Shown piece after piece: positions 17,777 through 28,400 of a DNA stretch of 64,000 bases. The stretch is from Algoriphagus aquimarinus (GTDB lineage: Bacteria > Bacteroidota > Bacteroidia > Cytophagales > Cyclobacteriaceae). Both the position numbers and the translations under genes were made by a program. Under the pieces are notes generated by a model. That model was not told the origin of the DNA. It did no database searches and saw nothing but the letters and a program-made list of their open reading frames with translations. The stretch covers positions 43,435-107,434 of the forward strand of contig NZ_FOKK01000017.1 in the NCBI RefSeq assembly GCF_900112005.1. The letters are read 5' to 3'. The first letter of the stretch is position 1; every line of letters begins with the position of its first letter.

Positions 17777-18190
17777 ATGGAAACTAACGAAAATGCATTT
17801 TTAGGTTTAGGGTGGTCATTTCCACCTGCGTTCGATCAAGATTATAAAAAGGTAATCATGGTCGCAGGTGAAGAGGATATCATGGAAAGTATATCTATCA
17901 TATTGGGGACAATACCTACTGAGCGAGTCATGTATCCAAAGTTTGGTTGTGGTATTCTCAAATATGTGTTCGAAACGAATGATCCAACTGTATATACCAT
18001 GATCAGAGATACAATTTTTGATGCCTTACTTTACTATGAACCCCGTATTAAGGTGACAGAAATTCTATTTGATAAAGCAGAACTCTTCGAGGGAATACTC
18101 CGGATATCCATTACGTATACCATCATTATTACGAATACAAGACACAATATGGTATACCCCTTTTATATAAATGAAGGCACAAACCTTTAA
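17777..18190 (+). CDS. gp25/GPW family baseplate wedge protein (Afp9-like)
   Basis: A 137-residue protein with the gp25 lysozyme-like fold pattern: MESISIILGTIPTERVMYP, KFGCGILKYVFETND and IRDTIFDALLYYEPRIKV. gp25 proteins connect the sheath to the baseplate and help start sheath assembly. It follows PAAR by five bases and precedes the Afp11-like gene by eleven, within the same operon. Confidence 0.95.
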   Translation: METNENAFLGLGWSFPPAFDQDYKKVIMVAGEEDIMESISIILGTIPTERVMYPKFGCGILKYVFETNDPTVYTMIRDTIFDALLYYEPRIKVTEILFDKAELFEGILRISITYTIIITNTRHNMVYPFYINEGTNL

Positions 18191-18201
18191 AGTTATTTAC
18201 G

Positions 18202-21200
18202 ATGTCAAAAGGAATTAATCAATTGGGAAGAGTGCCTCAGGAATTAAGACGTTCCTATGTGCTTCCTGATGAGCGCACCTTTTTTGATCTAATAGATTTT
18301 ACGCTTAAGTACTCAGAAAAAGTAAATTTTTTCGACTTTTCAAATACCCCAAATAATTCATGGAGGTCATTTTTGATGAGTGATTTTTTATTCATAATCG
18401 CATCTATCGCAGGTCAAGATATTTCTTATTACAAAGTAAGGCATGAGGCTCTAAAATTACAGTTAGAGGAAAGCGCGAAGAGGAAAAAAGAAGAGTTGAT
18501 TTCACAGCAAAGTGCCAATTTATTGGCACTGGCCAAAAACTTATTTGATTGGGAAGAATCACTTTTAGCAAGCGGATATAAGGGAGTTATTTTAAAAGAA
18601 TTAAAAAATGCTTCAAGCTATCTGGAAACAGATATTCGAAAACTAATACAATTACAATCTAAGTTTTCTGAATCCAGTTTCAATTTTTACCCAGGTAACT
18701 CTATGGATAAATCCCCTGCGGATTTGGACGAACTTTTTAAATTGTTTTACAAAAATGTGATGTTTGTCCAAGAGAAAGCATCTCAAAAGTTTGATTTGGA
18801 TCAGATTGAATCCAATCAACACCAGCCGCATATTGGCTTGATAATTTCATTTTTGAAACTCTTTCAAGAGGTTCAAAATCAGCAGAACAACCTACTTGAG
18901 AGACACCTTGATTATTATTATCAAGAGATTTTGGGACAGATGCCTGCTGAACCTAAACCTGCAACGGCCTACCTAGGAATTGAATCCCTCGGACTTGAGT
19001 TTCTTCCAGCAAATACACAGGTAGAGATGAAAACGGAAGCCAAATCTTCGCTGACATTTAATACGTTGACTGATACGCCAGTTAGTCAAGCTAAAATCAC
19101 TGAGATTTGGACAGTTTATCAAAATACATATTCTCCTTTTACAGATAATGTATTCGATCAGGAATCAGAACTCAATTCCATTTTTGATGAATGCCTTTAC
19201 CAAGGGGAACCTTGTTCTTCTGTTGATTTTACAAATCATAAGGGTGGATATCCTATGGTATTGGGGGAAGATCAGGAATCATTGGGGAAGAAGGAAAGAA
19301 CCGTGTTTCCCAGTGATATTGGTTTGGTGATTACCTCTCCCGTTTTGATTTTGGCAGAGGGTGAGCACAGAATCAAAATCTCTATTCAGCTCACTTCAGA
19401 TTCTTTCATAGCTATTCAAAACCTGCTAGCATCTCTTCTTACTCAAAAAAGAGAATCAGAAAGTGGGGATATTTCTGATTTGGAAAAAAAATCATTCTTT
19501 CAAGCATTTTTTAATAAGGCTCTTAATGTCTCTGTTACAGGGATGAAAGGTTGGGTAAACCTGAGCTATAGCTATTTCTCGGTGGACATCAAAACGCATA
19601 AACTAGAACTCTTTTTGGAACCAGAGTATCCGAATGAGTTTCTCGTACCTTTTGATGAGAAAATTCATGGAGGATTTAGTGGAACAGCCTGGCCTTGTGT
19701 GCGTCTTTTGATAAATAATTTTGCTTCACTTCCATCTTACAAGCCACTGAAGCTGCTAAAAATCAAGGAAATAGAAATTGAAACTCAGTCTGCAAATAGC
19801 TCAGTTGCTATTCTAGCTTCAAATCAATTGGGGAAATTGGATGTGTCTAATCCATTTCAGCCTTTTGGTCCACTACCAGGATTTGATTCCTATTTTAAAA
19901 TCTACAGCCCGTTAATTTTAAATCGTCATCTTCAAAATCTTCAATTAAATCTGTATTGGACAGGGCTTCCCAAAAGTAGAAAAGGGTTTGAATCTTATTA
20001 CAAGGGATATCCTGAGCAGATCAACAACGAAAGTTTTCAGGCTGATTTATTATCCTTTCAAAAGCATTTTCTTAATCAGGACGTTGATGCGAAAGACAAG
20101 CAAACGGTTTCATTATTTGAGACCAAAAAATCAGGTGATGGATCCTTGGAGGCTAATAAACACATAAATGTCAATATTAAGCTTTTAGAAACTTCGAATT
20201 TTCCTGTGTTAGGTAATCCAATCTATCGTGGAAAGGAACCTGCATTTTTTCTGAAGTTGAAGGAACCGAGAAGTATGATTTTTGGTCATCAGATCTATCC
20301 AGAACTTTTTACCAGAGCATCTCTTCGCAAAGGGTTTTTCAAGAAAGAAACGGCTATAGTTCCAAACCTCCCTTATACTCCCACCTTGGATCATATTGAT
20401 GTTTTGTATTCCAATTGGGCCAAAGAAAATCTATCACGCTCTAATTCTGAAGACCAAGACAGTATAAAATTGATCCATATATACCCATTTGGATACGAAG
20501 AGGTTTATCCCGGAAGTAAGAAAGGTTTTGAATTTCTTATGCCTCAAATTAATAGAAAAGGGAACCTATTGATAGGGCTTTCAGGCCTTACTCCAAACTC
20601 AGTGATCTCTATAGGGTTTGATTTGGTGCCTGCATTTTTTATTCATTCAGTTACCAAGGCCCCCGCGATATCTTGGGAATTTCTCGAGAACAACGAGTGG
20701 TATCCCTTGGATAAGCTTCTATTGGAAGACAGTACAGAAAGTCTTATACATCCAGGAATTGTTAGAATTAGACTTCCAACTAAAATATATTCTCAGCATT
20801 CAATTTTGCCTTCGGGTAAATTCTGGCTGCGTATCTCTAACTCAGGCAGAACGGAATTGAACTCTAGAATCAAAGCTGTATTTATTAATGCTGTAAAAGT
20901 AAGGGAGCAGTTGCCTGCCATTAGATCAGTTAAACCGCAAGAATCTTTTCCTAAAATAATCTCAGCCGATGTCCTCGGATATAAAAACATAAAAAGTGTT
21001 TCTGGACCATATGGATTAAAAGTTTTTACTAACCAGCAAAACCCAATACATGCGATTGGTAAAACCAGTGAAACCCTGAGGCATAGAAATAGACCTTCTA
21101 TTGGCTGGGACATTGAACGAATAATTCTGGAAGAATTCCCAGAGATAGGGAGAGCAATGGTTTATGGTCGAAGTGATTTCCCGAACAGTATAGTAAGCGG

Positions 21201-21789
21201 GAGCAATATTCAAGTTGTAGTGGTTCCACTAAGCTTTGATTCCTCGGTAGCTAACTACACCCTGTTTAGAGTCCCTTTTGGCTTGCTCCAAGATATTAAG
21301 GAATACTTGAAACAGTTTATTTCACCTTATGCCTCCTTGGAAGTTTGTAATCCAGTATTCGAAAAAATTAAAGTTCGTTGTACGGTCAAGTTCATAGAAT
21401 TTCAAATGGCTGGATTATTAAGGGATCGTTTGGAGAAGGAGTTAATTGAGTTTTTGGCACCTGATCCAATCAGTGATGCGGTTGGTAAAGGATTTATGAA
21501 CTCGATTTCTAAATCTGAGATTCTGAATTTCATAGAATCTAAACCCTATGTGGAAAGTGTTTCGGGGTTCTCAGTTTTACAGATTATAGAATCTCCTGGC
21601 AATAACAGGATTATAGACACGGCCAAGAATGTGCCTAAAATTGAGGTGCTTAGGACCATTACTCCTTACGCAATCCTCACCTCAGCTGAGCAACATCAGA
21701 TCGAAATCATTCAAAAAGATGACTGGAAAGATCCCCGCCCAGTAGGCATTGGAGATCTTACAATCGATTCAGATTTCATAATTAAATAG
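18202..21789 (+). CDS. Large baseplate J-like wedge protein (Afp11-like)
   Basis: A 1195-residue protein without a signal peptide. The N-terminal region (RVPQELRRSYVLPDERTFFD, LIDFTLKYSEKVNFFDF) is characteristic of the large eCIS baseplate proteins. The C-terminal ~250 residues carry a gp47/baseplate-J-like segment (LQDIKEYLKQFISPYASLEV, then FEKIKVRCTVKF) and the close GIGDLTIDSDFII. In Afp, Afp11 and Afp12 form the baseplate wedges around the spike. It follows gp25 directly and ends 20 bases before a fiber-like gene. Internal regions are divergent, so only the overall family assignment is firm. Confidence 0.88.
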   Translation: MSKGINQLGRVPQELRRSYVLPDERTFFDLIDFTLKYSEKVNFFDFSNTPNNSWRSFLMSDFLFIIASIAGQDISYYKVRHEALKLQLEESAKRKKEELISQQSANLLALAKNLFDWEESLLASGYKGVILKELKNASSYLETDIRKLIQLQSKFSESSFNFYPGNSMDKSPADLDELFKLFYKNVMFVQEKASQKFDLDQIESNQHQPHIGLIISFLKLFQEVQNQQNNLLERHLDYYYQEILGQMPAEPKPATAYLGIESLGLEFLPANTQVEMKTEAKSSLTFNTLTDTPVSQAKITEIWTVYQNTYSPFTDNVFDQESELNSIFDECLYQGEPCSSVDFTNHKGGYPMVLGEDQESLGKKERTVFPSDIGLVITSPVLILAEGEHRIKISIQLTSDSFIAIQNLLASLLTQKRESESGDISDLEKKSFFQAFFNKALNVSVTGMKGWVNLSYSYFSVDIKTHKLELFLEPEYPNEFLVPFDEKIHGGFSGTAWPCVRLLINNFASLPSYKPLKLLKIKEIEIETQSANSSVAILASNQLGKLDVSNPFQPFGPLPGFDSYFKIYSPLILNRHLQNLQLNLYWTGLPKSRKGFESYYKGYPEQINNESFQADLLSFQKHFLNQDVDAKDKQTVSLFETKKSGDGSLEANKHINVNIKLLETSNFPVLGNPIYRGKEPAFFLKLKEPRSMIFGHQIYPELFTRASLRKGFFKKETAIVPNLPYTPTLDHIDVLYSNWAKENLSRSNSEDQDSIKLIHIYPFGYEEVYPGSKKGFEFLMPQINRKGNLLIGLSGLTPNSVISIGFDLVPAFFIHSVTKAPAISWEFLENNEWYPLDKLLLEDSTESLIHPGIVRIRLPTKIYSQHSILPSGKFWLRISNSGRTELNSRIKAVFINAVKVREQLPAIRSVKPQESFPKIISADVLGYKNIKSVSGPYGLKVFTNQQNPIHAIGKTSETLRHRNRPSIGWDIERIILEEFPEIGRAMVYGRSDFPNSIVSGSNIQVVVVPLSFDSSVANYTLFRVPFGLLQDIKEYLKQFISPYASLEVCNPVFEKIKVRCTVKFIEFQMAGLLRDRLEKELIEFLAPDPISDAVGKGFMNSISKSEILNFIESKPYVESVSGFSVLQIIESPGNNRIIDTAKNVPKIEVLRTITPYAILTSAEQHQIEIIQKDDWKDPRPVGIGDLTIDSDFIIK

Positions 21790-21809
21790 TCTTAGAACCA
21801 AATAATATA

Positions 21810-22565
21810 ATGAAAGAATTAGGTTCCTCAAGTTTGGTGATTAATGACCGCAAACAACTAAAGAAGTATTTTGCTGGAGGTGAATTGCCTCAAGAAAACC
21901 ATTTTGTGGTGTTGATAGATTCCATGTTCAACAAAGTAGATGATGGAATCAACAAGACAGACGAAGATGGTCTGATGATATTCCCTGCTGGAGATGAAGA
22001 AAAACTACTCAGTTTTTATGATAGCCTGAAGGACAAAAAGTCAAGCTGGATGATTGTCAATGGCAAAGGAGAATCAAAGGGGTTGATTTTAAGAGAGCGA
22101 GATTCAGCTTATCCTACCATTTATTTTCAAAAAGAAGGGAATATTGGAATAGGAACCATGTCGCCGAGATTTAAATTGGAAGTGCAGGGTATTGTGGCTT
22201 CAGAGGGTAGGGTAGGCGTATTTCACAACGGTCAGGTCCCTGCTGATGGCAAATGGCACGAGGTTATAGGGGGGTTAGATGGTTGTCACGGATTTGAAAT
22301 CATGGCTTATGCAGGGAAAAAGGATCATGGTAAGTACGCGTTAACCCATGCAATTGCGTTGAGCACTTTTGGCCGATCTAATCCCAAAATAAGAAAAACC
22401 TCTGCCTATTATGGGTTATGGTGGCACAAGCTTTCATTAAGGTGGAGAGGCGATACCAGAAATTATAATCTTCAAATTAGGACGCTTAGTAATTATGGAG
22501 AGGGAGAGAAAATATCTTTTCAGCTTTCAAAAATATGGGATGACACCTTCTTAAAGGATTTTTAA
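21810..22565 (+). CDS. Fiber-like / adhesin-type protein of the injection system
   Basis: A 251-residue protein with a motif common in tail fibers and surface trimers, NIGIGTMSPRFKLEVQG (about residues 111-127), preceded by the helical stretch NHFVVLIDSMFNKVDDG. After it comes a compact C-terminal domain (VPADGKWHEVIGGLDGCHGF, EIMAYAGKKDHGKYALTHAI, YYGLWWHKLSLRWRG) seen in proteins at this place in Bacteroidota clusters. No canonical Afp13 adenovirus-like fiber gene is present, so this is the best candidate for target recognition. It ends exactly where the next gene begins. A plug or baseplate accessory role is also possible. Confidence 0.65.
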   Translation: MKELGSSSLVINDRKQLKKYFAGGELPQENHFVVLIDSMFNKVDDGINKTDEDGLMIFPAGDEEKLLSFYDSLKDKKSSWMIVNGKGESKGLILRERDSAYPTIYFQKEGNIGIGTMSPRFKLEVQGIVASEGRVGVFHNGQVPADGKWHEVIGGLDGCHGFEIMAYAGKKDHGKYALTHAIALSTFGRSNPKIRKTSAYYGLWWHKLSLRWRGDTRNYNLQIRTLSNYGEGEKISFQLSKIWDDTFLKDF

Positions 22566-25427
22566 ATGAAGGATTACGCTAGAATATCAAAGGAAGAAGC
22601 ACTTTCTACAGCGGAAGATTTTTTTGCATTAAAGGCAAAAGGGCTAAGCATTGTTCAAAAATTGAGCGGTGGTCTTTGGACTGATTATAATTCTCATGAT
22701 CCGGGCATCACCATACTAGAGCAGCTCTGCTATGGGTTGACGGATATTGCATTTCGAAATAATTTCCCAATTGAAGATTTACTTGCTGAGGCTCCGTTAG
22801 GGAAAATTGATTGGAAAAAAAACTCCTTTCATGCTCCATCTAAAATTTTCAGTAGTCATCCTGTGACACTTTTAGATTTCCGCAAATTGATCATCGATTC
22901 GTTTGAAGAAATTCAAAATGTATGGGTGATCCCAACAACTCCTCTCTCGAGAGAAGCGAAACTTTCTGGTCTCTATAAAATAGAAATCATGCCTTCTTTA
23001 GCCTTTCAGAAAGCACTGACCAAATCACCACAAATTTTGGATGTGGTGAAAACCAAGGTTTCAAGTTTTTTGGATTCAATCCGAAACATCGGAGAGTTTT
23101 TCGAAGAACCTGTAGTACTTAAGCCCTCTCCTTTTGTATTGGAAGCGAAGATTGATATTGGTGAGGAACGGGATCCTAACATGGTTTTTTCCGAACTGCT
23201 TTATTCCATTGAAAAATACCTTTATCAGCCGGTAGCTTATTCAAGTATGGAAGAATTGTTGGCCGAAAATAAAACCCTTGAAGAGATATTTACTGGCCCA
23301 AGACTTAAAGGTGGGTTTATTAAAAACTCAGAACTAAGACCTAGAGCCGCAACCTTGTATACAGAGAGCTTTCAACGAATTTTCTCAAAAATTAATGGAG
23401 TAAAGAAAATTGTTAATCTCGTTTTTGATAGAAATCCAGAAGTAACTTTTCTTCGAGTAAAAGAGAATTGCTATGCGAACCTAACTACAGGCTTGAGAAA
23501 TCCTCAATCTATTTATAACACCATCAGTCTGTATATCAATGGAAATAAGCAATCCATTAACCGAGAGATTGTAGATCAGATGGTTTTGGAACTCTGGTCC
23601 AAAAATTTTCGGCAATATCAGTTTGACCAGTTTAAAGAAAGTTACTTAGAGACTAAACTGAAGGGAAGGTTTCGCGCTCTTGAAGAATATACTTCCATTC
23701 AGCATCATTTCCCTATTATTTATGGAATAGGAGTAGAAGGACTTTCCTCTAAAAACACTTCTGAAAGAAAAGCTAAAGCACGGCAGCTTCAAGGATATTT
23801 ACTTTTGATGGAGCAGTTAATGGCAAATGCGCTAATGCAGCTGGCAAATTTTCCAGAATTGATTGATCCTAAGGCAGCGATTTCCAATCCTACCTATTTC
23901 TCTCAAAAAGTGGATTCAATAGTCAACTTTAAAAGTCTTGAGAGGGAATTGACTGAAAAAGATCATTTATTTCATAAAACAGCTTTGGATCATTATTCAG
24001 GAGAAACTGAAGAAGGAAAGTTGGATAGAAAAAATCGATTCCTAGATCATTTTTTAGCTCGATTTGGAGAAAATTTGGATCCATTGCCTTTTAGTCTTGC
24101 CAAGAAACTCAATCTCCTGACTTCAGAACAGGAGTTACAAGAAGTGCTAATTAAAAGCAAAGCAAATTTGCTGTCCAAAATTGATGATTTTAATTACTAT
24201 AGAAATAAAGGACAAAATTTAAGTTCGTCGGGAATGAGTGCATTGTCAGGTCTGGAGCAAGTGTTATATGCTAAGACTGGGATGAATTTTTCAAGTGACT
24301 ATTTGTCCAAGCAAATTCCCGTTAATATTGAAACTCCTCAAGTGTTGGAGGTGAATTCCAGTAGGCTTGAAAATGACGAGAAGCTCTATCAATCCTATAG
24401 GTCTTTCAGCACTGAGGAATGGGATAAGATTTTAATGCCGTCTGATGCATCCAGCCTGACCTTTAATAAAATTTCCATTAAAAGTCTTTTTGCGAATCCT
24501 CTCGAGCATAATAGCTATCTGATTTCTAAATCAAAAAGTCTTTTGGGGAATTGGGAAGTATTGTTTCAAAAAAAACATAATTCTTGGGAATGTATATGGT
24601 CTGGCTCTGACAGAGAAGATGCTTTAAATAGACTTGGAGCTACACTACAGCATATTCGTAATCTTAATAAGGCCTGTGAAGGGTTTTATCTGGTAGATCA
24701 CATTCTTTTGGGGGAATTTCTTTCAGGTTCAGAATTTGGATTTCATTTGGAGGATTCTAAGGGACAAATTTCCTTTTCTTCAGGTTACGTGAAATCTGAA
24801 CAAGAAAGGGACGATTTGATTCAGGATTTTTATACTTCCGCTCTTGTGAGAAGTAACTACTCGGTTGACGGGAATCAATTCAAAATTTCAAATGAGCATT
24901 CACGTGTTTTAGCAAGTTGCCAAATCTATGATTTGAAAGGAAGACGACGGGGTTTTGATGAGTTGATAGCGGAAACCAAGATAACGGTGCTTTTAATGGC
25001 TGGGACAGCAGATCAACAAAGCTATTTCGCTTTGCAACAAGTTGAGAACATTCGGCTTAAAGGCACTTTGGATTCCAAGGGTGTAGTTCAACAAGTGAAA
25101 GTGGTACTCAATAGAAAATTAGCTTCAGGATTAATTATTGGGGAAGACTTTTTCAATTTGAGATCAACACTTGTTTTGCCAGATTGGCCTGCTAGATTTC
25201 AAGAGAAACATTTTAGATACTACTTCGAAGAACTCGTTAAGCAGCGGGTTCCTACTCACATCAAATTAACAATTCATTGGAAGAATTTTAATGATTTTCA
25301 GAAGTTTGAAACAGTTTATTTTAAGTGGAAAAATAAACAACATCTGAAAAGCACAACAGATGAGGTTAGAAAGGCTGAGCTATCAATCTATCAGATTATC
25401 AGGGAATGGGAGGGTAAAGCACCATGA
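22566..25427 (+). CDS. Baseplate wedge protein (Afp12-like)
   Basis: A 953-residue protein. The N-terminus (KLSGGLWTDYNSHDPGITIL, EQLCYGLTDIAFRNNFPIED) is the distinctive opening of the Afp12 family, in which DPG and TDYN-type motifs recur. The C-terminal part ends in a basic helical region (RVPTHIKLTIHWKNFNDFQ). Afp12 pairs with Afp11 in the wedge. The start abuts the preceding stop (22565/22566). Its stop overlaps the next ATG by four bases at 25424-25427, showing translational coupling to the tape-measure gene. Confidence 0.9.
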   Translation: MKDYARISKEEALSTAEDFFALKAKGLSIVQKLSGGLWTDYNSHDPGITILEQLCYGLTDIAFRNNFPIEDLLAEAPLGKIDWKKNSFHAPSKIFSSHPVTLLDFRKLIIDSFEEIQNVWVIPTTPLSREAKLSGLYKIEIMPSLAFQKALTKSPQILDVVKTKVSSFLDSIRNIGEFFEEPVVLKPSPFVLEAKIDIGEERDPNMVFSELLYSIEKYLYQPVAYSSMEELLAENKTLEEIFTGPRLKGGFIKNSELRPRAATLYTESFQRIFSKINGVKKIVNLVFDRNPEVTFLRVKENCYANLTTGLRNPQSIYNTISLYINGNKQSINREIVDQMVLELWSKNFRQYQFDQFKESYLETKLKGRFRALEEYTSIQHHFPIIYGIGVEGLSSKNTSERKAKARQLQGYLLLMEQLMANALMQLANFPELIDPKAAISNPTYFSQKVDSIVNFKSLERELTEKDHLFHKTALDHYSGETEEGKLDRKNRFLDHFLARFGENLDPLPFSLAKKLNLLTSEQELQEVLIKSKANLLSKIDDFNYYRNKGQNLSSSGMSALSGLEQVLYAKTGMNFSSDYLSKQIPVNIETPQVLEVNSSRLENDEKLYQSYRSFSTEEWDKILMPSDASSLTFNKISIKSLFANPLEHNSYLISKSKSLLGNWEVLFQKKHNSWECIWSGSDREDALNRLGATLQHIRNLNKACEGFYLVDHILLGEFLSGSEFGFHLEDSKGQISFSSGYVKSEQERDDLIQDFYTSALVRSNYSVDGNQFKISNEHSRVLASCQIYDLKGRRRGFDELIAETKITVLLMAGTADQQSYFALQQVENIRLKGTLDSKGVVQQVKVVLNRKLASGLIIGEDFFNLRSTLVLPDWPARFQEKHFRYYFEELVKQRVPTHIKLTIHWKNFNDFQKFETVYFKWKNKQHLKSTTDEVRKAELSIYQIIREWEGKAP

Positions 25428-28400
25428 AATATCCGGAAAATCACCAAATCAATAAGTCTATAATAGATCTGAAATATCATTCCCGCAATCAGGCAATTCA
25501 AAATAATGCTTGGCTTGAAGATACCTGTGAAGGTGACTTGTTTCCTGCACTTGAAGCAACTATGCAGGAAGTGTTTCCTGGAGAATATTTTTTGGCTTTG
25601 GATCATCTGGTTATTGATCTGGGGGTTATCACTCAGCAGGAATTAAGAGCTGGTTTTTCAGATCGTGTTAAGATTGAGTTGAAGAAGCAGCTACAAAAAT
25701 TAAGGAGCAATTCCTTTGGGGAGAATTATTTGAACATTGATGACAGTCTCCCCATAGACTCAAATATTCGTCTGAATGCTATCTCTTATTATTTACAGCA
25801 TGGTTATTTTCCTTCATGGTCAGTTCATCCACCTAGCCTCCAGGAATTGCTCGATCACTTATTGAATAATTCACCCAAGCACTTCGCGGAGATGATTAAG
25901 AAGCTGGGAAGCAGGTCTTATGAATTCCGAAAAAGAATTGCATTAGAATTCACCTCAAAACAAATTGACCGGTTAATTCGGATACTGGAACCATCTGATG
26001 CCAATTGGATACTAGATATACGAGAAGGATTATCAGAAAAAGTGATAGAGAATGAAGGCGGAGAAAAGCAGGTATTGAAAGATAAACTACTGAATATCCT
26101 GATTCTTAATTATCTGCTTGTAGAATCAGGATCTAGGTTTAACAAAGTTATTTTCACAGAAAGTTTACTGAATCGACTGGCGCACCATTACAATATTGAA
26201 CTCAGTCGGCTTGTTAATACTATTTATACTATAGTGCATCTCACTGAGTTTAGAAGTGCTCTATTCGAAGAGTTTAAAGAAACAATTGTTATCATCAAAG
26301 ATCACTTGGAAAGTGATGATTCTCTAACAGAAATACCAAGAGAAAAACAGAAAAATCGCTCCATCTTGGAGGAGATTTTAGAGATGATGGGCGGTATACA
26401 ACATGCTACTAAGCTTGGTTGGGATTTATGGTCTGATAGACAAAAATTAACTTACCTTCTTCATCAACATACCAAGTTCGTTCTTAATTTAACTGAAAAA
26501 CAGATCCTTTCTTTACTTCAGATATTAGAAGGTGGACAAAGTGAAAGTTACAATTCATTGGCTTCTACTGTTTTTTCCGAAGCGATAGCTAGGGATAATA
26601 ATAACAGAATTGAAAAAAAAGAATATCTAAAACTTAGCCTTTTAAATTGGTTAGAAGTAGATAATCATAGTGTGTTCGGGTCAAAGGGCTCTTGGTTTGC
26701 CGCTCTCATTTTGACCGTGAATCAGAAGTTTCAGACAGATTCCATTTCAATTGAACGTTTTGAACAAATAGGCAAAAGTAATGGAGTGCCAACGGCGAAG
26801 TACATTCTTCTATTTCTACAGAATCCTAAATCGAAAGTGTTTTTTGAAAGTCATAAGAAATCCTTCCAAAAGTCAAATCCGGATGTGGAAGAAGCGTTGC
26901 TGGGATTTTGGGCTTTGGATGTAAAGAAAACTATCCTCTATTATCTAACTAGTGGAGCAATTTCTACTTCTCAAGAAATGGTAAGTTTTCAGGATCTACA
27001 AAAGGCCTTGGGGCATTTGGTGGCTGAAAAGGATGAGTTTCTTTTGGAGTTGATCACTTCTCAGGATTCTAATCTAGAATCCAATTCAAGGTTGATTAAG
27101 TTATTTGGTGCGCTTCCGAATCCTACCATAATCAGCTATTTCAAATCAGTATTTCCTGTGCTGAAAGAGTATATTGACTTTTTAGTCCCAATCCTAAACG
27201 ACCAAACAAATACAAAGAAAAGAGAACATCTATTGTCTAGTCTGTTTTCTCAATTTCAACACCTAAAAACTCACGGAATTGGGAATGATAATGAGTTGAT
27301 TTCCAGTTTTCTTATGCTGTTTTTTGATAGTACGCAATCAGCCAAGAGAAATGGAAAAGATGTGATTGATCTGCATAGAGCTAATTCCTTCTCAAACCTA
27401 ATTGTCGACAACTTCAACTATTTATACATAGAAAATGAAGCCCAGCAGTACTTGAGGATTTTAATGCTTTCACCAATTTTACTTCAAGGTCAACATCGAA
27501 AGCATTTTTCAACTTTGCATAGTAAAGGCCTCCTTGGAAATAATTCAACCTTCAAACTTAGAACTCGCGATTATCAAATCTATCGTTCTCTAAAAAAAAT
27601 AGCAAAATTAAAGTCCTTCAAAGAACAAGAGTCATTCGCTAAGGCAAAGGATTACTTAGACAGTTTTCTTTACTATTCAATTGAAAGGGATTTTCAAAAG
27701 CTACATAAGTTAAGCTTGAAATGGGATTATTCTAAAGGAAAACAAAAAGAAATAGAGCAAACAGTAATTCAAATCTGGGGAAGGTATAGCTCTCATAATA
27801 GAATAGTTGAAAAGTACTTCGAATCTCAGGCAACCAAAATACCAAGTTTAATCGGAGTTATATATTTTCATCTTCCGATATCCCAAAGAGTACTTGCGAA
27901 AAAGGCTTTTAAAAAGCACATTCCTGAAAAGCTTTTGGATAGTTGGGGTAGTGAGTTCTTAACAGAAAATAGTAATACGAAGTCAATTGATTTTACCAAC
28001 CTGTTTGATTTTGGAAGTATTGGTATTAATTCGACGCACGTTCCACAGGTCGCATTGGATCAAATTAGCAGACTATATTCAGAAATAAGTCAAAAATATT
28101 TTTCATCGGATATATCCTGGAATCAATGGCGATCCGCTATTAAAAAAGCAACTTTATACGCCTTATTTTGGAAGGGAGATCAGGATCCAAAGCTGTTTTT
28201 GAAAGCTTGGTTGAGTAATTTTGAATCTATTTTAGAGCCAACTATCCTTCACCTACAGCAATCACTTGAATTGGTAAAGAACATCAGGAACTCTAATTAT
28301 ATGAGTTCCTATTTGAAGGATGGGATATTGGAGATATTGCACTCAAAATCAACTTCTCAGGATGTCTCGTCTTTCCAGGAAACTGTTCTATGGATTGAAA

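Noticed and set aside
12274..21789. Prophage or T6SS interpretation of the tail genes
   Set aside because: No capsid, portal, terminase, integrase or lysis genes and no TssJ/L/M genes are seen; the DUF4157, DUF5908, AAA+ and CIS tape-measure genes point to an eCIS.
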